Assembly: GCA_002292345.1 (NCBI GenBank)
Contig: DBBT01000093.1
Span: forward strand, 65,614-75,236
DNA from: Opitutia bacterium UBA977
GTDB lineage: Bacteria; Verrucomicrobiota; Verrucomicrobiia; Opitutales; Coraliomargaritaceae
Direction of reading: 5' to 3'
DNA: 9,623 bases
Positions 9,559 through 9,623 of this stretch are shown here, piece after piece (position 1 is the stretch's first letter; each line of letters opens with the position of its first letter). The translations under genes and the position numbers were made by a program. The notes under the pieces are model-generated. The model saw only the letters and a program-made list of their open reading frames with translations, was not told the origin of the DNA and searched no databases.

Positions 9559-9600
9559 CCTCAAGTCTCAGCTCTTCGACCTCAGCTCTCTGCTACTTGC
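9559..9600. repeat. Degenerate heptanucleotide repeat, opposite orientation to 9411-9459
   Basis: Six 7-mers on the plus strand: CCTCAAG, TCTCAGC, TCTTCGA, CCTCAGC, TCTCTGC, TACTTGC. The core CTCAG is the reverse complement of the CTGAG core at 9411-9459. GTCTCAGC at 9565-9572 is an exact complement of GCTGAGAC at 9447-9454. The two arrays therefore form an imperfect long inverted pair around a spacer of about 100 bp. Confidence 0.65.
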
Positions 9601-9605
9601 TCCAA

Positions 9606-9621
9606 TCAAGCATACGCTTGA
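9606..9621. other. Perfect 6-bp inverted repeat at the right edge
   Basis: TCAAGC and GCTTGA flank a 4-nt loop. It directly follows the heptad array and ends 2 bp before the window edge, so its context cannot be judged; it could be the end of another gene's terminator or part of the repeat region. Confidence 0.35.
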
Positions 9622-9623
9622 GT

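Noticed and set aside
9411..9600. CRISPR array or IS ends
   Set aside because: Units are 7 bp without spacers of CRISPR length, and no transposase or target duplication is present.

Overview
This 9.6 kb window looks like chromosomal housekeeping DNA from a free-living aerobic bacterium. It holds nine protein genes and no rRNA, tRNA, CRISPR array, transposase or phage gene that I can recognise. My best guess is Verrucomicrobiota, Opitutae (Puniceicoccales/Opitutales-like), on overall protein character, moderate GC and starts that lack Shine-Dalgarno motifs. That placement is an inference from reading only. Aerobic life is better supported, because both oxidative heme steps encoded here are the oxygen-dependent enzyme types.

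Left part, all on the minus strand, in transcription order from right to left: hemF (4629-5555), hemE (3534-4565), an intergenic stretch of about 370 bp with several small inverted repeats, a HemY-type protoporphyrinogen oxidase gene (1786-3159), then ligA (from 1750, running off the left edge). HemE makes coproporphyrinogen III, HemF converts it to protoporphyrinogen IX, and HemY oxidises that to protoporphyrin IX, so three consecutive late heme steps are grouped. Ligase follows HemY after only 35 bp. The ligase has lost all four cysteines of the normally conserved zinc finger.

Middle part, plus strand: divergent from hemF with only 48 bp between the start codons is a YeeZ-like Rossmann protein of the SDR superfamily (5604-6545). 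It is followed by a tandem CBS-domain protein (6601-7053), a 259 bp gap without a recognisable gene, and the widespread ybaB-recR pair (7313-8230). RecR starts at a GTG in the same frame as, and 12 bp after, the ybaB stop codon.

Right part: an MFS transporter on the minus strand (8227-9456) converges on recR with overlapping stop codons. Its 5' end and the following 150 bp are built from degenerate tandem repeats with a 7-bp period. These include two blocks in opposite orientation (9411-9459 and 9559-9600) and a third pattern between them. A shorter related 7-bp array sits directly upstream of hemE. These heptad arrays and the zinc-finger-less ligase are the two observations most worth following. 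I saw no clearly novel multi-gene system.
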